Assembly (NCBI GenBank): GCA_947184155.2
Contig: CAMXCT020002057.1
Coordinates: 362,501 to 426,500, forward strand
Source of the DNA: Cladocopium goreaui
Taxonomy: Eukaryota; Sar; Dinophyceae; Suessiales; Symbiodiniaceae
Direction of reading: 5' to 3'
Length of the DNA: 64,000 bases
The position numbers were made by a program, and so were the translations under genes. The notes beneath the pieces are model-generated. The model saw only the letters and a list, made by a program, of their open reading frames with translations. It did no database searches and was not told the DNA's origin. Shown here piece by piece: positions 41,887-54,480 of this stretch (its first letter is position 1; every line of letters starts with the position of its first letter).

Positions 41887-42087
41887 CAACCTTGCAGATG
41901 GACTGGTAGATAGACAGACAGACAGAGAGAGAGAGAGAGAGATAGGTAGATAGATAGGTAGATAGATAGGTAGATAGATAGGTAGATTGATAGGTAGATA
42001 GGTAGATAGATAGGTAGATAGGTAGATACATAGTCAGATAGACAGATGAGAAAGATAGATAGCTAGCTAGATTCAGCTAGATTCAGC

Positions 42088-42138
<51 letters not shown>

Positions 42139-42139
42139 T
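41887..42139. repeat. (GATA)n-rich microsatellite, first block
   Basis: A tract of GATA, GACA and GGTA tetramers with (GA)n, starting in the tail of a 52-bp minisatellite copy (after CTTGCAGAT). Confidence 0.95.
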
Positions 42140-42184
42140 TCAAAACCTGAGGACGTCTCGCAGAATAGCTTCGTTTTCAAGCTT

Positions 42185-42197
42185 GCAGATAGACAGG

Positions 42198-42233
<36 letters not shown>

Positions 42234-42508
42234 GAGAGAGAGAGAGAGAGAGATAGATAGATAGATAGATAGGTAGATAGATAGGTAGATAGGTAGATAG
42301 GTAGATAGGTAGATAGGTAGATAGATAGATACATAGTTAGATAGACAGATGAGATAGATAGATAGCTAGATAGATAGATAGCTAGATAGATAGATAGATC
42401 GATAGATAGATAGAAAGATCGATAGATAGATAGATCGATAGATAGATAGATCGATAGATAGATAGCTAGATAGATAGATAGATAGATCGATAGATAGATA
42501 GAAAGATC

Positions 42509-42549
<41 letters not shown>

Positions 42550-42660
42550 GTAGACAAGCAGACACAGAGAGAGAGAGATAGATAGATAGATAGATAGATC
42601 GGTAGGTAGGTAGGTAGGCAGGTAGGTAGGTAGGTAGCTAGGTAGGTAGATAATCAGAGA
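42185..42660. repeat. (GATA)n-rich microsatellite, second block
   Basis: Same architecture as the first block: GACA repeats, (GA)n, GATA/GGTA and GATC variants, again after the CTTGCAGATAGAC tail of a minisatellite copy. The two blocks are therefore a higher-order duplication. Long frames on the - strand here are translated repeats. Confidence 0.95.
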
Positions 42661-45600
42661 AAAAGAAAAAAAGAGAGAAAAAAAGGAGACATCAATCACC
42701 TTTCACTTTCGATCCATCAGTGGCTTCGCTCTGCCAGCCGTGATTCACAACAACCAAGCTCTCCTATAGGTATCCTATTTTTTGAAACTTCCGCCACCGC
42801 CTTGCGCGGTACTAGTAACATTTGTCAACTACTGTAAGTCATGGAGATGAGCTGGTGTCAGGAGCCTGTCAAACACCCTCGGGAGTATGCATTGGCTGGA
42901 GGACACTGCCGCTTCCAGTGTTCAACCTCAGCAGCTTCCCGGCCATTGGAAATTTCTGAGCTTCATGTTGTTGACATAGCTCTTGGAGCCCTCAGAACAT
43001 GTTCAGAGCATCACGCAGGACTCGGTTTTGCCTCGAAAAGTGAAATTGAATCTTCGGAAACTGCGCTATGATCCTGGTGCTCAGGCCATATCGGGGCCCA
43101 AATACCATAGGTTTTCATGGAATTCTCCATGTCTCCATGACGCGTCAGGGTCGCGTCCAATCACCATGGCGCACTTTGCTGTCAGTGCTTCTTGGAAGGT
43201 TAAAACCTTGCCGCCTGCTTCCGTTGAAATGAGGCCAGTTGCAGTGAATTGCCTTTATATCTTGGCTTAAAGGCTTAGTGCCACAAACTGAAAACGATTC
43301 CCCACACTACATGATAATCTACTCTATATACAACATCTGTTGTCACATCTTACAACTTTTTTCGGGAGGTCTACGATGTTTCCGGCCTCGCCAAAGATTG
43401 CTAAGGAGCGACCTGAAGCCGCCAGGGCTGCTGAAGTAGATGGCCATGTAGAACATAACATGCGAACAAAAGTAGCAAACGTGCTTGGTATCTTGGCATC
43501 TAGAACTTGGATGCAATCGTTCCAAAGATGTTTTTCCACTTGCTAGAAGAGATTAGAAGAGAATGGTGCCGACTTCTGCACACGCATAAGTTCATCTGAA
43601 CTAAGACCTGTAAGCAATGTGGGCGTCTGAAACCATTGTTGTCTTCAACATCAGGGGCACAGGAAATGTGAAAATCAGTGGGAGCGTCTGATGGCCATCG
43701 TGAGCGGGAAGGTGTGAATAGAAGAAACATAGAACGAAGGGTACAAGAACAAAGGAAGAAAAGGTCTTGAAATGTCTTGAAGTTTGACGATGATACAGTG
43801 ATACTATATGAAACAACATGATTACAATATGATTCGATACTTGTCCGTAGGATCGTTCCAAATTTGAAGGACTGGGGAGAAGGAAAGGCTGGAGGCCTTC
43901 GTTTTCGCTCATGAGGCCGATGGAGAGGAGTCTGTGCTTGGAGCTCTACGACGTGTTCGGAAGAAGCCACTGGATTGGAACAGCTTCGAATAGATTCGAG
44001 TTACGAGTTGATTTTAGCAAATTTCATCATCCTTTCATCATCCTTTCATCGACATAGTCACCCTTTGAACTTTGAATGGTTTCCCCTGCTTTGAAGCTTT
44101 TTGCTGTCCCATGAGCCAAAGTTGAGTCCCTGCCCACTTTGCGCAAGATGAACATGCAAGATCTTGAATCTTATTCTTGTCATGTTTGAGATTGCTGAGG
44201 AGATTCAACTTCCCGGATGCTGATGAGGTGTGCTTTGCCAAGCGTCTGCGAAACAGAGCAGTGCGTTCAAAATCATGACCAGCTCGAGCATCAAACAGGG
44301 AGATTCAATATCAAACAAGAAATCAGGGTGATGACAAGCATCATTCATCAACATCATCAATTTATCAAGCGTTCCTCCCCGTGACATTTTGTCTATTGGG
44401 CCAGTATATCACAGCAAATAGAATGATGTAGATGTGCGTAGATTATGGGCATTGTTGGGCATCATTGCAGCTTTCGCAGTGAGCCAGGTGAAGAGCATGA
44501 GAGGGTGGCACGAGTCGGAGGACAAAAAGGGGCAGTTTTTTTTTCGGGAACAACTGGGGCTGACAGCTGTTCAGCAGCAAGAACTGACTCCCTGACCGCT
44601 TCATCCAGGAGAGAGTTAAGAGCTCATGGCGAGAGCATTCGCTTTCCGTTTGGCTCCAAGATTGGACAAAAAGGATGAAAAACGATGAAAAACTATGAAA
44701 AGGGATGAAAAAGGAAAAAACATGTCGAGATGCTCAGTGATTGACTCCGTTGAAAGGGATGCTGGGATGCGACATTTACCAGCTCAATTGTCATCAGCTG
44801 TCGAAGATCACTGTACGCTTGCTAACATTTGCCAACTATTTATAGAAGCTCCGGTTATCTCGTCATCTCCAGTCCATTTCACACCTGGCATCGATTCATC
44901 GTGAAATTTCCACTTGAGGCTCCAGTGCCATTCCTGGACCTGGTGCCAGTGATTGGTGGAGAGGCAGTGGGCGGTTTCGAAACATCCAAACAAGGTAAAC
45001 AAGTTGGCCACACATTGCCAGCATCCTGAGTTTATCGCCACCTTGGCGTAGTAGGCCTGCGGAGGGCGAAATCGTGCTGCAAATATGTGCCTTGCCTGGA
45101 ATATCCTGAATCCCTTGCAGCCCAAGTTTTGATGACCATAGCCAGCCCAGTTTAGGATGAATGACTTGCAAGAGGAGACATCAGTGGTTTGTTTGAAAAG
45201 GGGTGTGTCGGCCTTTGAACTCTAATATGGGGAGGGATTCCAATACAGTAATTGTTCCAGAGAAAAGCAGTTGACACGGCTAAGGGTTCAGTCTGCTTGA
45301 ATGCTTCTCAATTCTAAAACATGGTGATGAGGTTGGGTGTTAGATAGATGGTGTTAGAAATGAACATTTTGAAACACTCCTCCGCAAAAACCAAGTGCAG
45401 AAAGAAATTATTAATGCATATTATAGCAGGTGCATTCTATTTGGCCGTCAGCAATGCCGTCAGCTCTTGTCTGCCGTACCCAAGGCCGTTTGGACACATC
45501 ACCAAGCCTCGCTTTCACTACACCGAGTTTGAAGAAAGTCGTCACCAGATTCAGGACCCTCAGGCGAGTTGCACTCTGTCCCCTATACATGGTGCAGTTG

Positions 45601-46120
45601 CCACGGACACTGCTCCACCAAACTGAGAACTGTTTTGTCGAAAGAACATGCATTTTGTAGGACACCATTTTGTTTTAAAAGAAGGTCAGTGCGTGCATGT
45701 GCACGCAACGTTTAGATGATAGTCTTGAGTGTGGAGCGACATCTATTAGGTTGCTGCACCGTAGCTGGACGCTTGAAACATCGAGCCATTTGCTTTGGCT
45801 CGAGTTGGTATTTTTGTTTGGTACAAACATCAAAACGTCACAGGCTTCATTTTGACTGGTGTTGGCAATCAATGTACCGGACTCGAAGTTGAACTCCATC
45901 GTTTATAGGACAGTTCCATTGGCATTTGTTTGCTCAAAAACTCAGATCTCAGCTATTTCATAGTTTTGGCTTGCAAAGCTACAGGATGACCACACCAGAG
46001 TCCTTTCGACAAACAGCAGCTGTGCCTCTTTTTCCTTCCTTTCGTACAGCAGAGGTCTGAAGTGCATTCGTTGACCAATGCACTCCCAGTCTCTGTGCAT
46101 TCCGGTTTTATGGGAATAGC
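42661..46120. other. Mostly non-coding, a few candidate exons
   Basis: 42841-43071 is a complete ATG-to-stop frame (MEMSWCQEPVKHPREYALAG) without a recognised family. About 43885-43990 reads KERLEAFVFAHEADGEESVL then RRVRKKPLDWNSFE and a TAG, which looks like a terminal exon. About 44900-44993 reads KFPLEAPVPFLDLVPVIGGE and ends at a GTAAAC donor. Nothing else is supportable. Confidence 0.3.
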
Positions 46121-48548
46121 ATGGCAGCTGGTGCAGACCTGGCAGCTGTGAAAGTTCTTTGCAAAAATCTACAGCCGACCAGAGAGAGCATCAATCAGGA
46201 TTTGGGTCCCTTCCTGGAAGATTTGAAGTCTAGCCCTCGGTTTGGCACTTCACTCTTGAGCAAATTGGCACGTCGCAAGAGCCTTGGACATCTCAGAGGA
46301 AATCAGGTGCATTCCTGGACTGCACCTTTTCCTGGCATTCTTTTTCCGTTTCTTTTTGTTGTCACCTGACTCATGTCTTGTTGATTTGCACCTCCAACAG
46401 AAATGTCGTTTCCTTCCCTCAAGATGCACTTTCCAAGCGGGGCTTCTCCAATGGCTTGCATTTACGATCACATGTCTTGTTGCCAGGAAGCTCCGCCATG
46501 TGTCTTTGGTCTTGGATGCTTTGTTGAGAAATCGCTGCGATGTGAATGCATTTCACTATGGCGTCTCCATCAGTGCCTTCGAAAAGGCCGAGAACTGGGA
46601 GAGGGCGCTGCGGCTGCTGCGTCAAATGGATGTCGTTCGGGTGGAGCCGAACACTGTAACCTACGGCGCTTGCATCAGTGCCATGGAGAAGTGTGGCCAG
46701 TGGAAGCGGGCAGTCGATTTGCTGGCAGAGATGGTTCGAAGAGGCGTTGAGAAAAATGTGATTACTATGAGCGCAGGAATCAGTGCTTGCTCCAAAGCGG
46801 GGCAATGGCACTTGGCCATGGACCTTTTACATGGCATGTGCAAAGAAAAGATCGATCCGGACACTGTGGCATTCAATGCTTGCATCAGTGCTTGTAGCAC
46901 CCAGTGGCTGTTGGCACTGGACTTGTTCCGGCAGATGTCAGGCTTTGGGCTGCAGCCTGATGTCATCTCTTTCAGTGCAGCCATCGCAGCGTGTGAGGAA
47001 GGGCTGAAGTGGGAGCAAACTTTGGGCCTCTTTGCAGATATGCAATCGAAGCAAGTGGATTTGGATGATTTCAGCTATAACGCACTTATCAGCTCCTTCT
47101 CGAGTGCAAGCGAGTGGCAATACGCACTTCATGTGCTACAGGAAAAAGCTGCTAGTAATTTTGACATGGACATTCATGCTTGCAGTGCTGCTGTCAGTGC
47201 GTGCGAGCGCACAGGACAATGGCAGCATGTCCTGGAGTTGTGGCCCGTTCTCCAGGAAGTCCAAGAAAAAGCCAACAGCCAACAGAAGAAGCTTTATGAA
47301 TTGACTGAAACTGGACCGACCCACATCACACGTCATTTGAAGCGATCACTTGAATGGCAGTGGGCTGTGGGGTATCCTTTCTTGGCAGCCAAAGAAGAGC
47401 AGATGACCCATGGTTTTTACAAGTACATTGCAGGAATGCAAGCTTTATGTGCTCGGGAGCTGCTTGAAGTGGTACCTCGCGCTGAAAGTGTCATGGACAT
47501 GTTTTGCGGATCCGGCACAGTGCTGGTGGAAGCCTTGCGTGCTGGAAAACATGCAATCGGTACCGACGTCTCCCCTTTGGCACTATTGGTTGCAACGCAT
47601 CACACTGATGCAGCTCATGTTGATCTCTATGATTTGTTGGAAGTTTCTTCAGAACTTGTTGCGTCCATGGAAAGTGGGAACAAGGGCTGGCACTATTTGA
47701 AGTCTGAAATCTCTAAACTGAAGGAGAAGCCCTTGCGAGATGTGTTGCATTTCATATTGCTAGTGGCTCTTTCTCGTGTACAGGACGTAACTTATCTTCA
47801 CTCGTCTTCAAAAGGCCTCAACGAAGTACCTGAAGATGGACTTCCTCCCTGCATGTTCCTAGGAGTAGCTCGGCTGTATGTCGCTCGTGTTCGGTCCCTT
47901 CGTGCCAGGGCTTTGGCTTCTCAGTGTGAAATCTATCGATGCGACAACCGAGTCCTGAGACTTCAGGAACCGGTGGATGCCATTGTTACAGGACCTCCCT
48001 ACCCAGGCGTCTATGATTATCACTCACCAGCCAGCAGTTGTGCTGATCTTCTTGGTGGAGAGACTCTCTATGATTTCTGCGCCCCTGGATATGGCATTCA
48101 TGGTTCAAAGGCTCCAACCAATATTGATATCCCGGACGACTCATCATCAGCAACGTATGCGCCAGGGAAAGAGATAGGACAAAATAGTTTGTGGCAGCAA
48201 GATCCTGAATTTGCGGACAAATGGCAAGCAGAACAGGCAGAATGGTTGGCTTCTGCTTTCGAGAACTTAAGGGACGGCGGGACTGCAACTTTGATGATAG
48301 GTGATGGAGACTTGCATTCGGCAGGAGACGGTGGCTTTGACAATTTGCAGCCAACCATCCAAGCTGCTGAACAGGTTGGCTTTCTTACCGTTGCAACAGC
48401 CACCATCTCAGGGAAGAGCAAACATCCCAAGCAGCCAAAAGGAATGAAGCGCACAGAGCACATCGTGCACCTACAGAAGCCAAGGAAGAGGCCAAGAGGG
48501 CTAATAAGTGACAAGGCAAGTAGGAAGCCAAGTGTCAAACCCAGATGA
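46121..48548 (+). CDS. PPR protein fused to a DNA/RNA methyltransferase-like domain, two exons, 747 aa
   Basis: Exon 1 is 46121-46306 (start MAAGADLAAVKVLCKNLQPT); a 184-bp GT-AG intron follows; exon 2 is 46491-48548 with matching phase 0. Residues about 80-330 form about seven pentatricopeptide repeats (for example NTVTYGACISAMEKCGQWKR and DTVAFNACISACS), which bind RNA in organelles. Residues about 360-730 form a Rossmann methyltransferase: VMDMFCGSGTVLVEAL (residues 396-411) is the SAM-binding motif I, GTDVSPLA follows, and IVTGPPYPGVYDY (Y566) is the N-P-P-Y type motif IV of N4/N6 amino methyltransferases. The segment THGFYKYIAGMQ before motif I matches bacterial DNA methylases that start with a HxxxxY-type box. 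Whether the substrate is RNA or DNA is not known; the PPR array suggests RNA. A basic tail ends the protein. Confidence 0.87.
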
Positions 48549-50380
48549 TGTTTGACCCTGCTTGAGCGCCTCGAGAAGCTTGGAGACGGGCTCGTCAAAG
48601 TAGCGATCTTCCGCTGAGAGTTGCCTGGCCAAGTTGTGTTCACTCTGCACACGTGTTCAATCGATCAGATTGAGATGTTCTCACACTGCTCGTGGGATTG
48701 CGACCACTTGACGACGGACGACGACGGGACATGGCTAATGATGACTCAGCTTCACATCTACACATCAATTGACAGCGCCCGACCAAAGTGTTTGCCAAAG
48801 AGTGGGCCAGTTGTGAACATGTTTGGAGAATTTGAAGACCATGAAAGCATGATTTTTCCCTGGTTCATTCTCCAAGATTTGCCTCAGACATTCCATTTTC
48901 ATTTGGGATATGGAGACTCTGTCGCCATCAGTAGTTTGTGTTTGAAGGACTTTGAATGTGGATTTCTTTGGATTTCTTGCAGTTTTCTTGTTCCACAAGG
49001 CCCATCCTGATGGGCGGCGAAAGACTCAGCCAGTTCGACCAGGCGACGGTGGACTTAAATCCTTCGACCCAGCAATGATTACGCAGTGTCTTTTGGACGT
49101 TCCTGGTCATCCTTGATCTATGTTGCTTTTCCAGCCCTGCATTGCCCAAACCGATTGACACACAGTCACAGCAATTGTAACTTGTTTCTAATGGCCTATA
49201 TGAGTTATATGAGAGGTAGTGAAAGCACGGTCTTTTGCACTAAGTCACTAAGACTGACATGGACCTGACTCCGACATGGATTGCCAGGCACTCGAATGAT
49301 TGGAAAAATGAGAAGCCCACTTGTACAAATCAAGGCGCGTTTGCTTATTTTCGATATTTTTGGATATTTTTAGATATTTTCGTGTCTAGTCGCGTCTAGT
49401 CACATCAGTAGATAACGCATTACTTTTGTGTCAAGGCCCATCTGTTTGATGCTGCATGCCAGTTGCATGCCTGTGCTCGACTCTCTTCATTTTCCTTTGA
49501 CAGGAGGATTTCATGAGCATCACCGCAATCACAAGCTTCCATCGTTTGTGCAAAGTTCAAAGATAGAGGCGCTGGCAACGCATGGCAAAGCCATGCTGCC
49601 AATGTCGTTTGTGGCCAGCAAATTTTCAAAAGCATTTTAAGGAGTTGTGTTCCATTGCCAAAGTTCATATTCAAAAGATCCACGATCGTGGTCTCAATCT
49701 TTTTATTGCATTTTATGTTATTTCTAGATATTTCAAACAGTAGCGTTGTCCGCAAAGGCGTTTGAGCATTGGCGTATCAAATATAAGGCCGGTCTGAGCA
49801 AGGGAATACGACATCCCAAACTGGAAAGGTGACCCAGGTGGGTCACCAGTCTGAGCATGTTCAACACATCACAGGAGCTGGTGATTTGTCGAAGTTCCGG
49901 TTGAGCCTCAGCTTAAGGGCCTTAAACTATGGTGAAATTCAACTTTTGAACAAAAACAATCAAAAACATAGAAATATTATGAACATTTATGACATATTGT
50001 CTTTATTATTTGTGTAACACATGTTTTGAACCTCCAGCTGGAACTGCAGTTTTTTGTTGACCCAAGACCCGCGACGAAGTTGCTGGCAAGGGACAGCTCC
50101 AAATAAATCTCCAGACTTTGAACCTGACACGACGAAGCACACCAAGTAGGGATGGTTCAGTCGCAGACCCATTTCAGGTGTTGTACATGTGCAGAATGGT
50201 GTGCTACTCTCAGGTTGCAGGTGATAGAATCCATGCCGGTGTAAAACGGGCGCATAGCCACTTTGGTCTGGTTTTTCCAAATCCTGGAGGCTCTAGAGAA
50301 TCATAGTGATGCGCCACAAGGGTTGGGGTGAAAAAAGCAGATTTCAAATGATTTTAATAGATTCCGACTGCTCTTCGCAG
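48549..50380. other. No gene recognised
   Basis: Intergenic or intronic sequence after the PPR-methyltransferase stop codon. Several open stretches are present on both strands, none with a motif or clear splice sites. Confidence 0.45.
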
Positions 50381-50569
50381 GTGGTCCGTGCAGTAAAGGA
50401 CGCTTGTACCTTAGTGACGGATTGTCCCTTTACACTGGACCTGGCAAAAGCAAATGAAGCAACTGCTGAGTCATTGGTTTTTCTTTCAAAAATGACTGAA
50501 GCATCTAAAGTCAACAAGTCGCAACGAGGTCGAGAAGAAACGGAAGGTTTCGTGCTTAGCCTTCTGTAG
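50381..50569 (+). CDS. Candidate terminal exon, function unknown
   Basis: After the acceptor CTTCGCAG the frame reads VVRAVKDACTLVTDCPFTLD then LAKANEATAESLVFLSK and ends at TAG (62 codons). It is Ala/Glu-rich and helical. No family recognised, and no preceding exon could be linked. Confidence 0.35.
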   Translation: MVRAVKDACTLVTDCPFTLDLAKANEATAESLVFLSKMTEASKVNKSQRGREETEGFVLSLL

Positions 50570-51128
50570 CAATTTTGGATGGTGTATCAGAGTATAATAG
50601 GGCAACAGCCATATCCAGGCATTGTGGGAACCTGAGGGCCTGAGGGTTTTGGTTTGTTCTGCAGCGAGCACATTCAGCTATCTGCCCCGCAGTTGATAAG
50701 CCCACAACGACGCATAGAGCGCCTTTTCGTGGAGGAGAGAGGAACTGTGAAAGGAAACTCGCACAACCTCGCATTGCCCTAAGGTAGGTCAGGTAGGTAA
50801 GGGCAAACCTTGGAGTTCGCCAAGCTAAGCATGAGATGTGAGATGAGTGAGATTTGCAACCCTCATACCGTTTGGAAAGCCCTTCGAAGGAGTTCAAGAA
50901 ATCTTTCTTCTCGCCAAATCCGTGGTATGAGTCCCCGGAGGTGTCTGGCTGTGCTTGTAGCAAGTCCATGCGATCATGATCTTTTCGCGTGTTGTCCAGG
51001 GCATGTAGGGATTTGCTATGATTTGCTTGCACTGTTGTCCCTGCAATCTTTCTGGTCACATTTGCAGCCTGGTCTCTGACATTCTTCCAACATTCTTCCA
51101 ATGTGACTGTGCCATACTGTGCCCGCAG

Positions 51129-52675
51129 CTCACCTTCCCCGGTGGAAACCCGCAGAAGATCTACAACTACTGGATGACAACCAGGCTGCGCAGTCGTTCG
51201 GGGGATCCATGGGGATCGGGATCTGTTGCATCTGTTGCATCATCTGAGGCCAACACGTGATATCGAGCGTGTGTGCGATGGTAAAGACAGCTGTGGCTGC
51301 ACCTGGACGCAGGTCCCCCAAGGAGTTTCGTGATGAATGTGATGAATGTGATGAACACAAGGGATTGATTGAATGGATTCATATGGATTCATATGGATTC
51401 ATATGGATTCATATGGATTCATATGGATTCATAATGAAGCGATATGAAGATCGCCCACAGATGCCCACAAACTCCCTGTGGTTCAACTTGTGAGAGTAAG
51501 AGGACAGTACTTCAGTACCTGGAACATCCTGGAACATTCATATCTTTCATGAGCGTTGCTTTCCGCGGAGCTACACTTTTGACATCTGACCGTGGCAGTT
51601 GGATGGCCGGCGTGGGGCATCCTTCGTGAGTTTCAACCAGGAGGGCCAGGTGGTCTTTGTTCGAGAGGCGGAGCAGACGTCTTTCATGGAAGTAGCTGTG
51701 AAGATTGTTTGCTGAGAATGTTTGGTCCCAATGTTTCCCATAATTTATGGAATCACTGTGATTCAAGCACAAGCTGCTTGCCTTTCGACTCCTTTGTTTT
51801 TTCTTCCTTCTTGGCTAAATAGCATTTGGGCTCTAATTGCGTTTTTCTTGGCTTGCCTTTCTTGGCTTCCTGTGATGCTATGCAAAATCAAGAGTCTTGC
51901 ATAGTCTTCCTTTTGAACGTTGCAAAACTGCTGCAACAACCACAACGGAGTACATAGGGTTGGCTGTTGCAGCTGGGAAATGCTGAAAACACAATGGTAG
52001 CTCGCATGCGATTTTTAGGTAGCGATCTTTCCGTAGGTGGGATGTAGGAAGAGAAACCAGCCAACGAAAAAAAAAACAAGTGAAACACAAAAACAGTCTA
52101 GAACTCACCAAACTCCCAAACAATTTTTGCACCATTCTTCTGTTTTACCGAGTTATTTTCTTCTGAAAGCTACTCGCTTCAGGTGTGTGAACCTCAAGGA
52201 CTTGGCGCCAAGTTCAAGGACAACACCTTGAAGAGCCTTCAGTCGGATACTCATGGGGTCCCTATGGAATCCTTGGAATCCTGTGCCTCCTTTCTCAAGC
52301 CATGGTGGAGAAATTCTCATGGAGAACACATTGTTTTGCAGGCAAGTCACCGGCGTCATGAACGCAATCCAGGGCATGTTCAGTGCTCTGGACCGCGCCA
52401 ACCTTTCCTTGAACTCAGCAATGTGAACATGTTTCCGACAACCAACGAACAAACTTTGTTTCACAGTTTGTTGCCTTGATTGCAAGGACAGAATCTTGGT
52501 TCAGGAGGACAGATGCGGCTCTGTCAGCATGCCACTGGTTCTCTGTACTTTCAGCTACAGCTTCAGTTGATTGTAAACGTTCAGATTTTTGCCAAAAAAA
52601 AAATGTTCCAGGTGGTGCAGGCACCAGAGTTTCCATGGTTTGCCATGTGGCTTGATGTCATTTCGCATAGCAAAT
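51129..52675 (+). other. Candidate exons of one gene, function unknown
   Basis: 51129-about 51235 reads LTFPGGNPQKIYNYWMTTRL after CAG. 51599-about 51706 reads LDGRRGASFVSFNQEGQVVF then VREAEQTSFMEV, a beta-rich segment. About 52184-52256 reads VCEPQGLGAKFKDNTLKSL. About 52345-52415 reads QVTGVMNAIQGMFSALDRAN. About 52612-52660 reads VVQAPEFPWFAMWLD. All are on the + strand after AG acceptors. The set could be one small multi-exon protein. I do not recognise it. Confidence 0.35.
51371..51430. repeat. Decamer tandem repeat ATATGGATTC, six copies
   Basis: One GAATGGATTC followed by five perfect ATATGGATTC units. Confidence 0.95.
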
Positions 52676-53801
52676 AGTTTGCTGCTTCTGCATGTCTTTG
52701 CCGTGCATCTCTGGCTAGCGGTGTTTGGTGGGCCCGACCTCAGCTGGAACGGGTCTGGATCTCAGATGAAAGGATTGCAGCAATCAGATGCAAGTCGAAT
52801 CATTGCCATGGAACGGATTCCTCTCATCCCCATGGATATATCATGATATATCACTAACATGAGGCATGGTGCTCTCTCCTTGACTGAGCATTTTGCCAGA
52901 AAATATATTATATACATGGTGGCAGTCCTACAACCAAGAAATGATGGTGAAGTTTCTCTGACGTTTGTTTGGTGGTAGATGGCAGTCCTCCGAAGCAGTT
53001 GTTCTGTCCTTGAGGAGCAGTTCAGAGCTCTCCTGCGCTGGGCATTGCCCGAAAGATATAGGTGCATGCAAACCCCCAACTGAGATGCCGCGCCTGTGTG
53101 TGAGGGACAGCCTGTCTGCCTTGAAATTTTAACGTAGGTTTATCATGGTTTATCATCCTTTGACGAAACTGCCTCGTGCAGAAACCATTTCTTCCATGTG
53201 ATTAGATCTACAATTTGCAGGACTCTTTCTCATTCAATTCATGTATAGCTCTAGACTGTACATGATGGAGACTTGCATCCTCTTGGCTGCTTGGTTTTCA
53301 CACTTGGATTCGCTCTGGCCAGCTTGCTCCATACACAGATGACAATCGATCCAATAGGAGCAGTTTCAGCGACTGTATCACTGGATATTTTGACTGCTAG
53401 GTCAGAATGCGATATGGCAGCACACCTCGATCTGCAACGCATTTTTTGCAAATTGCATCCTCTATTTCAACATCACAGAAACGTAAGCGTGAGCACTCTC
53501 ACCATCTAGCTTTGGTTTTTACCGGTTCTTACCTCAAACACTAAGCCGTACTCATGAGAAGTGGAAAGCATCGAATTCGACTTAAGCAGCACGAACGCCT
53601 TTGTCAACTCAACTTACACTTTTGATCACTTTTGATTTTGAAAGATTTCGATGCAACTGCGTGGCCAGAGATTGCGCAGAGTCCATGTTTGCCAAAGCCT
53701 TGGCACCTTAATTACGCACAATTACTATGATTCGTCAAACTCTTATGGTGCGTAATTTTCTCAGTGTTTTCTGGTGCTTCCTGCAGCGCACGAGGTGAAA
53801 C

Positions 53802-54480
53802 ATGACACGCGGAGCCACACCGCCGATGGACGACCACACCAAGGTATGCCCGTGCGAGATGTGAGACTTGGATAGACTTGGATAGACTTGGTGATCTTAG
53901 TGGAAACTATGGAAATCATATAAAATCATGTTTGGTAATCCTACAGAAATATTATGACATATTGTGTAACAAGTTGTAACACTTGATCTGTAGAGTTGGT
54001 GCAGGATGCTTTTCCAAGTGGCCTTCAATCCTGGGCTACGATGCCAGCAGAGGCCTGTCCAATTGTCCAATTCCAAGCGCTTTTTCAGCGCTGCATCTCA
54101 GTACAAGCAAGTGGGTGTGTAAACGAATGTTGGACATATGAGTAATAGATAGTAATAGAATAGCACTTCGGAAAAAATAGGGGAAAAACAGAGAATAAAC
54201 AATGTGAGACAAATTGTACCCTGCAATCGTTGGAGACACGACAATGTGGCAGGAAGTCTGGCAGCCCCTTCTCAGTGGTGTTCTGCAGGACTGGTCAAAC
54301 TATGGCCTAATTCCAAGCTTGTCAAACTCATACCCGGACGAGAGAATCTGAAATATGTTTATAGCAACCCCAAACAAGATAGAACAATAACTTATCAAGG
54401 TTTTCGTGGGAGTTTAGGGATCATGCACAGACAAAGCGCGTGTCTCATCAGCCACTTAGAATATGTAAGACCTCCGAAAT
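53802..54480 (+). other. Candidate 5' end of a gene and following exons
   Basis: The exon 53787-53843 follows CTGCAG, contains ATG at 53802 (MTRGATPPMDDHTK) and ends at a GTATGC donor, so it may be a first coding exon. About 54016-54100 (DAFPSGLQSWATMPAEACPI) and about 54285-54350 (DWSNYGLIPSLSNSYPDERI) follow CAG acceptors. Function unknown. Confidence 0.3.

Noticed and set aside
42140-42699. Long - strand frames rich in Tyr-Leu-Ser-Ile
   Set aside because: They are translations of the GATA microsatellite, with no codon signal other than the repeat.
45781-45803. Spliced-leader-like GAGCCATTT...TTGGCTCGAG
   Set aside because: It is a perfect 8-bp inverted repeat with a 7-base loop, which explains the resemblance; there is no start codon close downstream.
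45958-45978. Degraded spliced leader upstream of the PPR gene (TTTTGGCTTGCAAAG)
   Set aside because: Only eight bases match without a gap, and it lies more than 140 bases from the start codon.
46284-46490. Start of the PPR protein at the ATG at 46284
   Set aside because: This extension translates the intron between exon 1 and exon 2; the ATG at 46121 with a GT-AG intron keeps phase.
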